This document shows positions 37,701 to 45,634 of a stretch of 47,500 nucleotides of DNA, in pieces. The notes below the pieces were generated by a model, which was not told the origin of the DNA, made no database searches, and saw only the letters and a list, made by a program, of their open reading frames with translations. Made by a program: the position numbers and the translations under genes. Origin of the DNA: Apostichopus japonicus (Eukaryota > Echinodermata > Holothuroidea > Aspidochirotida > Stichopodidae); the NCBI RefSeq assembly GCF_037975245.1, contig NC_092567.1, forward strand, positions 11,389,876 through 11,437,375, written 5' to 3'. The first letter of the stretch is position 1, and every line of letters starts with the position of its first letter.

Positions 37701-40700
37701 TCAGCTGATATGATAGACACCTTTGAGATGAATACCAAAGGTGGAGGTGATTTGTATTTTACTGTCCAATTAAATTTCAAATCATATTTCCAATATTTAA
37801 GCAAATGCTTAAAACAGTCATCACTACTGTACTACAGTAAATAACATCATAACAAACAAAGTACATTAAAGTTCAAGATTATATCCATAGTTGTGTGACA
37901 TATGTGAGACCAACCTAAATTAATCAAGGTGTTCTTGTTTTTGTTTGATCAAGTGTTCATTACAAATACCTCTAACTCAAAGCTCAGCAATACAGACTGA
38001 GTTTACTTCTTTAATGTTTCTACAGCATTATGGAATATCTAAAATGGTATTACAAGTTTTCGGTTTTAATCTGAAGAAAATAAATACCTCAACAGAAGAA
38101 ATATTTGTAGGTAACCCAAGCTACTTTCTTACAGAACCAACAGAGTCAGTTTTTATTCCAGTTTGACAAATGGTTAAAACGTACCAGAGGGTGTTCGGGG
38201 GCCTATTGTGTCATGGCAAGCTCACTACAAACATACCAATTACTGGATTAATCCATAAAAATCTACCAGAGTTTGCTGAAACATTAAAGTCACTGTTCTA
38301 TACTAACCATTAATGTTATTACCATTACATGGAAGAAATATCAGATGATGAACCACTCGTTGTCCTTGTCAGCACAGTATGAACACTTCCATCAAAAACT
38401 GGTAACTACAGGTGGAGTAGGTGATCCACTAATAGCTCGCTTCAGGATAAGTCAAGTTAACCTAATAAAGTGAACAGAAAATGATGTGAATGAGAATCAA
38501 GTTTTACTGATAGTAGATCTTGAGAATTTCGGTCAGAAATAGATATGTTTATGTCTCTGGCTAACTACCCTGTATACATGGACATTCATAGAAAACAAAT
38601 CCAGATGAAGGAAAGTACACTTCAGTTTCCAATAATTACGTAAGTGTAAACACAATTAACGAGTAAACCATCAGACTTGAACCGGATTGTCCATTGTTTA
38701 GTGGAAGTGGCATATAAAGGTGTGGTGCAGTGATATAAATGAGCTCCCAAATGAGAGTCCAACCTCACACAAACCCAACCATGCATGGTTTGGGCTTGAC
38801 TGAGAAATTTGTGAGATTTTGCACCTCTCATTTCTATTGAGGAAAGAATGTCTTTTGAATTTCCACTCATCAGGAGATAAATTTTGTATATAATTTAGTG
38901 TGTCAGCTTTGGTGGATGTGCTTTTATATTATCTTTCTTCCTTTAATGGCACCAGGCCCCTGGAGACTGCATTGGCTACATTGACCTAGTTACACAACTC
39001 TCGGGGGGGGGGGGGGTCTCTTTCTATATTTTAGATCACCGAAGGTTTATAAAGTACCCTGTTCAGCTGGTCAATAGCCATACAATATGGTCAGTTCTAC
39101 AAATTTGGCAGATGAAGACACTTGTTACCTCAAAATTCTGAGTTAAAAAGTTTTGAGATGAAAATGTAAACATTTTGACTTTTGAGGTCAAAATCTTGAG
39201 ATAAAATTCCAAATATTGAGAAAGCAAATTCAAAATTTTGAAATATGGGGACACATACATATTGTTTTAAGCCACCGTACTAAGTCGGTGAAGTTAGATC
39301 AGTTTTGAGACCAATTAGATTTCTTAAAACCAACTGCAGTGACTAGCTCAGCAATGTTTAAAATTAAACAAGCATAAGTGACAGTTCTTTATTCACAGCT
39401 GTACATACTCAGATTAGTAGGAAGTATTTCCAATTGTGGTCTCTGTTTCTGGTGGCTGGACTACCAAGGGTACTGCAAAGCTCTCCAAATCTTCAGTATT
39501 TTCACATAGTTTCTGGAATCTGCTAGCAATTTTGAGCACATGAGGACATGTCAGTAATAGTGATACTTAATCTGATTTTACTATGTGGAATATATATCTG
39601 AACCCTAGCCGGGTGCTGGGGGCTTCAGAAGAGCTCTGTAACACCTCTTCTACTTCATGTCCTCTTGTACTAAGTATAAAGCATGTGAATACATGTTAGA
39701 GAGAAAAATGTAATTTCTAGGAAGTATAAATCTAAGCCCTGGTGGGAGTCCCTGGGGCCTTTAGCTGAGGCATTTTCACTTTTCAGATATTTAATGTTCT
39801 CTGATAGTGATTTTGCAGCCCTGGTGGAGCCTATGGGGGAGAGTGGGGGGGGGGGGGGAAGTGCTTACCTCCCTAATGGATACCAGTGCTTGTATATGTT
39901 TGAATGCCATCTTAATGTGTTTATTTTAAACAGTATTTAGCTCTCAAATATGCAAGGAAGACATATTATCATGACATGATGTTGATAAAGAGTGGCAGGG
40001 GAATAAAAATTCCTCAACCATGCTTGCTAGCCAGCAGTTCAATGGTGAATCAATGTCACAACAAACTAAATTTGTTTTATTCTCACCATTCCTATGGAAC
40101 TCTGTGCGTCAAGAAGTGTAGGATACTGAAAAAATCTTGATAGGTTCATACTGAAGGTCCTGATCTCCAGTATGTAGTTTCCATATTCATATTCACTAGA
40201 GAGTTTCTTCCTACGGTTGCTTTAGTACATCATGGAGCCGTTTGAGCCTCAGTGACTTCTAAATCAAACGTTTAAAGAAACACTAACATGAAATCAAATT
40301 CGTTATTCAGAAATTTCAGATGACTTCAGAAACAAAAGGATACTCACAACAAAGAAAAAACCCATGGTAGCAGTTCTACTGTGATGCAATCATTGATATT
40401 TTTAATTTAGTGATTATACAGTATAGTCAAGTGGGGTAAAAAAAAAACAAGGGGGTACAGTAGTTGGGGTAAAAACAAACAAGCCCCCTATAGTAGACCA
40501 ATAACTACCCCCTCTGCTGAGCATGGAACTTTGAACCTGCAAACCCGGAAAACAAATTTGAACTTCGCGCCACTCCTCCAAAACTTCTTATTCCATAAAA
40601 CCTTTGAATGATGCCAAGTTCCTAAATACAGTTTTTTCACATTGGAAAATGTCTCTACAAGATGTAATAATGCAACTAACCCCTCTATTTTCACATGGGC

Positions 40701-43700
40701 CAGAATCACCTTGTTTGTTTTTACCCCAAAGAAAGTGTGTGAATGGGGTAAAAACAAAACTAGCTTTTATTTACCCCACAGTTGTTTTTATTTACCCCAA
40801 TATCTATCATCTACTGCAAAAAGTGTTCAAGACACAGAGAACCTCATTGTTGTAATTATTTTGTATTGATGTTTACCATAAAAATGGGGAGGGTCTATAT
40901 GAAGTTAGCCTAATGTTACATACTTTGGTAGCCTAACACAATGAGAATAGAACAAGAGAACAGGCTAGACCCTAAAAGGCTCGAACATCATTAGCTCAGC
41001 ATTTGAGACTTGGGTAGCCTAAATTCTAAGCGTGTATAGGCCTTAGATAATTTTAAATTAGGAGGTTCGTCAGGAATGGAGGAGGGCGGGGGGGGGGGGA
41101 TTGATGATGGAAAACCTATAATCGTCATAAAATGTTGCCTTTTGGGATGTCAGTGTCTGCCCTACTGAATTAAAACAATATATACTCCATTTGCAACCCG
41201 CATGTATCATATAACGGACCACTTTAAAAAGTTATGTACATCAGTAGGTTATATACTGTAGCCATGGAATGATAATCAGCTTACTGTAGGCCTATATTTT
41301 CTATGGGTAATTATATCTGGTTGGTATACAGTAGCATATGGCTTACAGCATTTTACAGACATTCATATTGTTCAGAATACAAGGTTTCCTGTTTCCATGT
41401 TTATAGAACTTTATAACACTCACCTTGAAGATGATCATCTTGTTGTCATTTAACATACATAGTCTAACTTTCAGATATTTCAACTCCTAACAATTTTATG
41501 AGGAAGAGCTTTAAAATTCATGCATTTTGTCATTTACAGATTAACGATCGAGCTATTGACATTACAAATACTATATAGACCCTCAAATATCTAGTATAAT
41601 GTTTTGAAATGTTTTATATTGAACATGTTACACATATCAGTTGTATACCAAACATGGAAGGAAACATGCCCCCAAAAATGTTTATGTTTTAAAGTCAACA
41701 CCATACTATTTAGAGTGAAATGGCAAGGAACAATGTTGCAGAAATGCACATGGTCTTTACAACATACCTTGATCTACACATAAAGACCAGGAAAATGGAA
41801 TTTCATTCATACAATTTGACTTGCTCAATTTTCTAGAACTACTGTATATTCTATTATTAAGAACGTTGTTCTTTGTTACCCCCACAAAGTTTTTTTTTAC
41901 CCCAAAATTGGGTAAAAATGGGGGTAAAAAAAAAACGTTTTTTTCAAAGTTTGTATTCATTCTTTGCAAAAACAAAATTTCTTCCAGTTATCCCAGAAGA
42001 CGTTCCTACTTGCCAGTTGAAAAGAATAAAATATGATGAAAATCATAAATATATCTCTTGTTACATCAAACTTTAGGTAAATTGTTTTTTTTTTACCCCA
42101 CCTGACCATATTACAGTGTTTGGTTTCTGAAGCTTTTTGAAAGGAACTTTTGCATTCAGATAGCAAAGTGACACCACAGCAGTCTTTTTGGAAAATCAAC
42201 TGAAAGACCTCTACATTTTTAGTAAGTAAATTATGTAATATTGCATATATTTGATTTGTGATATTGAAGCTGAAGATACGTCAATATGAACTGAGTATTA
42301 CCAGCAATAACCCTGGAAATTCTGGATATGTTCCAAGAATGGGTTGTCTTGGACCAGTATGGCCTATGAGTGGTGTAAAGTACTGCAGTATTTTGAGTGA
42401 CACAACTACAATAATGCTTGCATATGATATTGAATCTCAATCTCTGGAAAACCTTGCGCTTCATTTGACCTTTACTCATGCACTGGCAGGTTAGCACTTA
42501 AATCCACAATATCCCAGGAGAGGAAACAACTCCAGAGTACTTTGAGAGTAGGTTTTTATTTTAATGACTAAATTTGACTAAAACCTTCCAGACAGTTGGA
42601 TGATCTCGGAAATGTAGAACACATCTCCAATAAATTAATATTATGATCAAATTATTTGAAAAAAAAAAATCTCCCCATCAACTTGTATTTGTAACCAACT
42701 AACAGGCAAGCATCACCATACTTCAGCTAGTCCTACATTGTGCTGAGCATAGGTCACGCTTTATGCTGGAATTGCGGACTATTGAATATTGTAACTAAAA
42801 TCACTGGACTAGGTCTGAATTAGGCTGCAGTTAGCTTACATGACTAGAGAAGACCTAAGCCATAACGTTGAACGTGATGATGGCCTGTGAGCCTGTCCTT
42901 GTACGTGCACAGCCTGACGCTATGAAAGGAACTCAACTGATACGTAGGATTTCTTCTTTGACAATTGCAATATACTCCGTCTGTTTCTTTCGGTATCATG
43001 TTCAGCATCTGGAATATATTGCATTATCTTCGTATTTAGTAAGCCAGTACTGTAGCTTCGGGGAATCATGTCAAACAAACAGTGAAGTACAACCATACAA
43101 CCGTTCTCCATACGCTGTTTACACTGTGACGTTGGTTTGTTTAGATTTTGAAAATGAGACTTGTTCAAGCCGTTTTCCATGGCTACGAGGGAAATTTCCT
43201 TATTTTTCAGATAAATGGTCAATCTTCCAATTGAAATAATAGCAATTTACCACAAAATGGCAAATTCCTTACATCTAATAAGTGATGACTTCAACAATAT
43301 GCTGGAAAATGTCACTTTATCATTTGCACCTTGACATTTTTCTGTTAATGTTGCGTTCATAGAATCCTGTACAGCAGCTTCAAAGTGCCATCAAAACATG
43401 TCTCGACATTTTTTTTTCAGGGATGAAAGATTTTGGGTATTTCAACATTAATCAGAAAATTTAAAAATTGTACACTAGGATATGGAAGTCGAAGAGGGGG
43501 GTGGGCAATGTTACATTTAGCTGATAAGAAGGCCACTGCTACGGGTGTTCACCCGTCCCCCCCCCCTCCTACCCCCTCCGACTTTACAAAAAAAGGTATT
43601 GATTGGCAAAAATGGTATGGAGCCAGTTTAAGACCTAACTGTATTCTAAATATGCTCAGAGTGCAACATTTAACGTGAATTTTCAAAGCAATTTCAGGGG

Positions 43701-45634
43701 GCGGATCTACATGGGAATTATTATTATTTAATTATTATTTTAATCACCTAACTTATTCAATCTACCAGGTCGGATGTTTGAGCCACTTGTGTGAGAAACC
43801 TGCAGCTTTTTACCGAGCAGGCTAACTGAAATAATGTTATTTAGTAACTGATTATTAGTTGAATAACCTAACTTCTGCCAATATATCTGATATATAGTTT
43901 TGTTAAATACTGTATAGGGACTAGAGCTTTGAGCCTCTATAAAACAGTTTTCCAATTAAGTCTAATAATAATCAAATGCAATACATACGGTAGTTATTAA
44001 AAAGGAATCTTTCGTCCATGTCTTTCCAGCAGCAACTAGATCGTGGTGTTCTACTCACAGCTGGCTTTGTCTTAATTTTACCCACTTAATTATAAAAACT
44101 GTACGTCTTTTCAAGCCAACAGATGTATGGCCACATGATATTTAAAAAGGAAAATGGTTTTGAAATTGAAAGCGCGCCACTTATTTTACCCTGGTGAACA
44201 CTCAGAAGTTTGCCAGAGCCGTAGCTCTAACGTTAAATGTTCCGCTAACTGTTCACACCCGATGAACTCCATAGTAACAGAAGATATTTCAATGAAGACC
44301 CAATTAATCAACCCGATTAAACTTAAAAGTAATAATTATTTAGTATAATTCAACCCTCAAGGATATGAAGTGTGTCCAGATAATAACATTATTTGTTAAA
44401 AAAAATGTAAAAAGCGGATGGTACTATTTAATTGGAAGAAACGATAAAGTTTAGAAAGTTAAGATCATTAGCAATACCCAATTTAGAAATATCTACAAAC
44501 ACAAAGAAAGAACAAAGCTACATTTCGAGAAAAAAATCCACTAGAAGTTATGTCACACTCAAACCGTAACTTAGGAATGAATTTAATAACTAAACACAGA
44601 TGGATATCATCATTTAAACAAATCGTATTAATTAGAAATAATTATAATTCAAGCAGAATAGTCGGATTTGGATCAATAATTAAATCATTTGTATATTAAA
44701 ATTTGAGTTTAAGCCTTGTCAACCTTCTCTCTGAAAACTTGAATTTGATCTACCGTACATCTGCTTCTCTAAATTGCATTTTAATTATAAGAAACAACCT
44801 ATTGATTAAAATATAATTCCTCCAAATATCCTTAAACTTTATAAAAACCTGGTATTAGTTAGAGTAGAAGTTTCCTTTTCATGATTCCTATAACATTAAA
44901 TTACATTTTCCTTCTGAAAGTTCTACATAAAAATACAAATGAATTTGATCAATATTTTTCTTCAAAAGATAGATAATCTCAATTATTATTTACCCATTTC
45001 TTATAAAATTCTCAACCCGTCATTGAGATTTGTTTCCTATTAACTAATAAATAAAAATATGTAGCTTCACATTCTTATTTTATTAAACATTATTAGCTAT
45101 ATAAACTTTAATTAATCATTTCATTGTAAAACAATAAAACTAACCTTTTAATCCTACATTACCACTTTATTATTCTCTAATCTATTCTAATTATTCCTGT
45201 TTATATTTGACTCCCCTTAAAATCAGCCCCTTATGTTCGTTCCAAAACTGATTCCTTCTTACAAATAAACACGACATAAATGTCCTAGTTTATCGCTTTA
45301 ACTTTCCTATATTTTTATTTCGTTATTTGTATTATAATATCATAATAATCATTCTAATCAAACCAAACACAATATATTTATCTCTATCTACCCTAATACT
45401 CAGTAACTCTATTCTTTCATTCTAGATTCCTATCCCTTGTGTGGATCTACTCCACCGCTCTCCTAGAGTTGATGAGTCTGGTCTGAACCTTATCCTTCAG
45501 TCTGGTCTCTCTCTCTCTATCCTGAGTTCTCTCCAGAAGCTGTGGATCTATGACTACAACAGGAGACTAACTAATGAAGAGTTGGCGGCCATCTTGTCTT
45601 ACTCCTCACAGTGTACAAGCTTGAAGGAGCTGAG
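16681..45634 (+). CDS. NLR-like receptor (death-fold / NACHT / LRR), spliced, 3' end open
   Basis: This is the gene-level entry. Five exons join in frame: 16681-16738, 17123-17428, 18970-20145, 25846-26159 and 45426-45634, giving 687 codons plus 2 bases. Intron phases are 1, 1, 1, 0, then 2 at the last visible donor, and all borders are GT-AG. Domain order is a death-fold domain (about residues 10-110), NACHT ATPase (about 195-400), winged-helix and helical segments (400-615) and the start of an LRR region (619 onward). Proteins of this layout are cytosolic pattern-recognition receptors: ligand binding by the LRRs releases the NACHT, which oligomerises and recruits partners through the death-fold domain. 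The ligand is unknown. The start has a good context (AAG ATG G). No signal peptide or membrane segment is seen. Codon use is ordinary and no frameshift was found, so it looks intact. It has no operon-like neighbours. Confidence 0.85.
16739..18969 (+). other. Introns 1 and 2 of the NLR gene (with exon 2 between them)
   Basis: Intron 1 is 16739-17122 (384 bases) and intron 2 is 17429-18969 (1541 bases). Both are AT-rich and both are phase 1. I see no element or second gene in them. The 102-codon minus-strand frame at 18121-18429 has no recognisable domain. Confidence 0.65.
17123..17428 (+). CDS. NLR gene exon 2: death-fold (DED-like) domain
   Basis: The exon encodes residues 20-121. Its acceptor is TTATTTTCAACAG and its donor G|GTACTG is weaker than the others. 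The segment with EELSNAASAGLLMI, then MEERGQIEP, then LLCALKKM, then a helix ending VRKLYEEHTG follows the pattern of a death effector domain (hydrophobic helix 2, LEERG-type turn, I.P..I..L helix 4, final L..RV helix). Such domains bind like domains in signalling adaptors or caspases. A CARD or divergent Death domain is the main alternative, because sequence identity between these folds is low. It precedes the NACHT, the usual place for the effector domain. Confidence 0.72.
18970..20145 (+). CDS. NLR gene exon 3: NACHT ATPase domain
   Basis: This 1176-base exon encodes residues 122-513. It is the firmest call in the window. The acceptor has a strong pyrimidine tract (TTTTCTTTTCTCTCAG) and the donor is GTAAGT. 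Before the P-loop is a conserved pre-NACHT segment with YRKQYETAKPFPS. Walker A is GFGKST at residues 205-210 (19218-19235). Walker B is VVMVFDSYDEYPD near 279-291, with acidic residues D284, D287 and E288. A sensor-like TRT follows at about 316. Later segments (LCQVPLFSTM, then the winged-helix part near LGQEFYDNYIKLG, then WHKIICEFYASHHL) match the helical region after NACHT in NLRs. The usual DG of Walker B is DS here. The domain is expected to bind ATP or GTP and drive oligomerisation. Confidence 0.92.
20146..22640 (+). other. Intron 3, 5' part: no gene recognised
   Basis: AT-rich intron DNA with a poly-A run at about 22143. A 69-codon minus-strand frame at 22174-22383 and short frames at 20905 and 21518 have no recognisable domain. 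The whole intron runs to 25845; its 3' part holds the minisatellite and the palindromic element listed separately. Confidence 0.55.
22780..23640. repeat. Degenerate minisatellite, period about 76 bp
   Basis: The unit contains GCTTGGGGTTACTAT, CACTGTCA, GCCTGTC, TACTTACAATGCAGTAA and AGCATGCAA. The GCTTGGGGTTACTA marker is at 22861 and 22937, with a degenerate copy near 23013: an interval of 76. After unrelated-looking sequence, further units appear at 23520-23640 (TACTTACAATGCA, GGGGTTACTATTACTGTCACACTG). A remnant (AGCATGTAGTGAAGGTAGG) follows the palindromic element near 25400. Confidence 0.7.
23644..25340. mobile_element. Palindromic MITE with TA target duplication, 1697 bp
   Basis: The ends TGGCGGGCCATCAGTCTC and GAGACTGATGGCCCGCCA are exact inverted repeats; the match continues inward for about 70 bases. 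TA flanks both ends (23642-23643 and 25341-25342), the duplication made by Tc1/mariner-type transposases. The left arm holds four tandem units of 163 bases, phased on GTTTCATTCTACATATCATC at 23778, 23941, 24104 and 24267. The right arm holds one unit. Each unit is itself a hairpin (ATCGATTTAAATCGAT at its centre). A second inverted pair, near 24425-24480 and 24926-24985, encloses a non-palindromic loop. There is no coding frame, so it is non-autonomous. Confidence 0.88.
25846..26159 (+). CDS. NLR gene exon 4: helical domain before the LRRs
   Basis: The exon encodes residues 514-618. The acceptor is GGATAACAG and the donor G|GTAATT. Features are INPLDLQYVYRFACGL, HLQETKEGRQFAVLCMLEQ and KLLQRSIIQVLEVA, a helical pattern typical of the linker between NACHT and LRRs in invertebrate NLRs. 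It enters in phase 1 from exon 3 and leaves in phase 0 after SANQ. The next supported exon lies 19.3 kb downstream. Confidence 0.82.
26160..28549 (+). other. Intron 4, 5' part: no gene recognised
   Basis: AT-rich DNA. Frames at 26472-26795 and 27604-27873 are open for about 90-107 codons but carry no known domain and have no matching splice borders. Intron 4 as a whole runs from 26160 to 45425 (19,266 bases). Confidence 0.5.
28560..29115. repeat. Tandem repeat, period about 142-146 bp, four units
   Basis: Each unit contains TGACCCCTGGTGACC, AATGA..TTTGACCTCCA, TTGTACTTA.TGTG, CACATGAAATATGAAAT, GGTCTGACTTTCC and GAGATATCGTGTTTACA. The ATATCG marker lies at 28629, 28771, 28917 and 29062. A partial unit follows at 29087-29135. 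Short overlapping minus-strand frames here are translations of the repeat. Confidence 0.85.
29678..29813. repeat. DIRS left inverted terminal repeat
   Basis: It starts ATTTACTTCGTTCCCCGCTT and contains CTCAGCACCGCATTCTACC, TAGTATGCCCTGGTAATC and GGTCAGTGACCTTCC. The reverse complement recurs at 35886-36048, with a few mismatches and a different outer 20-30 bases. Unequal outer ends are normal for DIRS elements. Confidence 0.88.
30159..30790. repeat. Tandem repeats in the DIRS leader
   Basis: Units begin AAGATGTT, at about 30159, 30286, 30395, 30563 and 30709 (spacing 109-168). Shared parts are TTCGTTACTTGTTCGC, AGTGTTGGTTTTCAC, TAGCGTACCTTGTAAGCC, GCGAGCCCCTA and GCGGATGGGTGGTATCTCG. Short frames here are not genes. 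Confidence 0.7.
30955..31930 (+). pseudogene. GC-rich DIRS internal region, possible gag remnant
   Basis: This is the most GC-rich part of the window, with short tandem motifs such as GAGACCCCGGGTC near 31389-31425. A plus-strand fragment near 31075-31170 (KLRDKLDLIPKKRE) is lysine- and arginine-rich and could come from a gag-like ORF, which precedes the polymerase in DIRS elements. The evidence is only position and composition. The minus-strand 145-codon frame at 31021-31458 is its shadow. Confidence 0.3.
31931..33060. other. DIRS interior without recognisable reverse transcriptase
   Basis: A reverse transcriptase would be expected here or just after, but no YxDD-type motif or RT segment is seen. 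A direct repeat of about 25 bases (AGAACCTTGGCAAC.GCCAGGAA) occurs near 32211 and 32283, and 32700-32935 is rich in AACGTTT. This may be foreign sequence that replaced or interrupted the RT gene. Confidence 0.4.
33066..33306 (+). mobile_element. tRNA-derived SINE, first copy
   Basis: The head looks like a tRNA gene. The A box TAGCTCAGTGG is at 33079-33089 and the B box GGTTCAAGTC at 33117-33126, the internal promoter used by RNA polymerase III. A body with GACTTCGGTCAGCCTGCAGC and a tail with ATACATTCATAAATACATAC follow. The acceptor stem and CCA end of a working tRNA are not formed, so it is a SINE and not a tRNA gene. It would depend on a LINE for movement. Confidence 0.75.
33395..33655 (+). 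mobile_element. tRNA-derived SINE, second family
   Basis: The head TGGTCAAGTAGTGAAGGC resembles the A-box side of a serine or leucine tRNA, and GGTCTGAGTCC near 33449 serves as the B box. It is followed by TTTCCTTGGGCAAGGCACC, a motif shared by SINEs of many aquatic animals. It ends in an AT-rich tail near 33650. Its head and body differ from the SINE at 33066, so two families lie side by side inside the DIRS element. Confidence 0.7.
33990..34335 (+). pseudogene. RNase H-region remnant of the DIRS polymerase
   Basis: The frame reads INRQGGTRS, then LCRLAWETL, then RVSQIARKENVMADALPR, then HPEEWTL, then PLIDLIATQGN. In DIRS-type polymerases the RNase H domain ends with just this order: NRQGGTRS, a helix, N..AD.LSR, EW.L and the D.(F/I)AT..N block. 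The part before it (the catalytic N-terminal half and the RT) is not recognisable. After about 34335 the frame runs into unrelated residues, and shifted frames continue. Confidence 0.75.
34590..35335 (+). pseudogene. Tyrosine recombinase remnant of the DIRS element, frameshifted
   Basis: Three broken segments follow one another. Near 34670-34850 LPTLFQEGRQGI resembles the N-terminal core-binding helices. Near 34965-35035 FPVRALKWYLNRTQDL resembles the middle of the catalytic domain. Near 35135-35320 HNIRGFTASTALFAGFP, DICKATA and DRFVACYLSDI match the C-terminal H-x-x-R box and the W-x-s-x-x-(T/R)F..YL block of DIRS recombinases. The segments lie in different frames, with stops between them. 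In living elements this enzyme integrates circular cDNA. Confidence 0.72.
35351..35451. repeat. DIRS internal complementary region
   Basis: The left half (CGGTGCTAATGTTGTGGGGA through GAACGAAGTAAAT) is the reverse complement of the start of the left ITR. The right half (ATTTACGAGTGACCCGCTTA to CCTGTCTCC) is the reverse complement of the end of the right ITR. Together they spell the junction that forms when the element's two ends are joined in a circle. In DIRS elements this region serves as template to complete the ends. Confidence 0.88.
35452..35885. other. DIRS spacer between the complementary region and right ITR
   Basis: GC-rich spacer with G and C runs near 35689, 35750 and 35829, and a repeated CTACGG(C/T) motif. 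No frame is recognised. Confidence 0.5.
35886..36048. repeat. DIRS right inverted terminal repeat
   Basis: It is the reverse complement of 29678-29813 over GGTCACTGACCGGGTATTAC, GATTACCAGGGCATACTAGA and GAATGCGGTGCTGAG, and ends with a distinct outer part (CACTCGTAAATATATAAACC, then TTTTATAATAT). That outer part matches the right half of the internal complementary region. Confidence 0.88.
36049..37593 (+). other. Intron 4, middle part: no gene recognised
   Basis: AT-rich intron DNA. Minus-strand frames at 36761-37052 are short, overlap each other and show no domain. Confidence 0.5.
37594..38110 (+). pseudogene. Two orphan exon-like pieces, origin unknown
   Basis: Piece 1 (37594-37740) follows CTTCTTTAG and reads DVIVNLRSGVRQLIRSLE and then TNIKEVKEIQTQPYSSADM before a weak GTGGAG donor. 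Piece 2 (38026-38110) follows TTTCTACAG and reads HYGISKMVLQVFGFN before GTAACC. Their phases do not fit each other (1 out, 0 in), nor can either be inserted between exon 4 and exon 5 without shifting the frame. They may be remnants of another gene or chance. I recognise no family. Confidence 0.2.
38160..40420 (+). repeat. Low-grade repeats in intron 4
   Basis: At 39125-39245, CAAAATTTTGAG-type motifs recur seven or so times. At 39595-39850, a weak repeat (CTAAGCCCTGGTGGGAGTCC, CTGAACCCTAGCCGGGTGCT, GCAGCCCTGGTGGAGCC) recurs at about 110-150 base intervals. G runs are present near 39004 and 39847. Otherwise nothing is recognised. Confidence 0.4.
40423..42107. repeat. GGGGTAAAA inverted-repeat element(s)
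   Basis: The left edge GTCAAGTGGGGTAAAAAAAA (40423) and the right edge TTTTTTTTACCCCACCTGAC (near 42084-42103) are near-perfect inverted repeats and could bound one 1.7-kb DNA transposon. Other inverted pairs lie inside: TTACCCC near 40719, 40770 and 40793, and TACCCCCAC/GGGGGTAAAA near 41877-41930. This suggests instead two smaller nested MITEs (about 40423-40800 and 41870-42107). No target duplication is evident. The region has no credible gene; the frames at 40488-40869 lie inside the repeat. Confidence 0.45.
42270..42489 (+). other. Orphan exon-like open segment
   Basis: A 73-codon open stretch follows an AG at 42268-42269 and ends before a weak GTTAGC donor. It includes NNPGNSGYVPRMGCLGPV, KYCSILSD and ESQSLENLALHLTF, and looks more protein-like than its neighbours. 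Its phases (0 in, 1 out) would break the frame if inserted between exons 4 and 5. I recognise no family; it may be a gene remnant or chance. Confidence 0.2.
42490..45425 (+). other. Intron 4, 3' part: no gene recognised
   Basis: AT-rich, increasingly so after 44350. The 123-codon frame at 42868-43239 starts with TTG (first ATG at 42876) and has no recognisable domain or splice context. A C-rich tract lies at 43556-43578. Confidence 0.5.
45426..45634 (+). CDS. NLR gene exon 5: first LRR-like unit
   Basis: The exon encodes residues 619-687 plus two bases. The acceptor CTATTCTTTCATTCTAG is strong and the donor GTAAGT is strong. It starts IPIPCVDLLHRSP and goes on with LSSLQKLWIYDYN, LTNEELAAILSY and CTSLKELR, a leucine pattern of RI-type LRRs (L..L..L.I....L...EL..IL). 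It enters in phase 0, exactly matching exon 4; the joined sequence SANQ-IPIPC resembles the usual run from the helical domain into the LRRs. GC content and codon use resemble exon 3, unlike the AT-rich flanks. Confidence 0.8.

Noticed and set aside
42868-43239. 123-codon frame in intron 4
   Set aside because: Non-ATG start in the long form, no recognisable domain and a counter-strand frame of similar length over the same bases.
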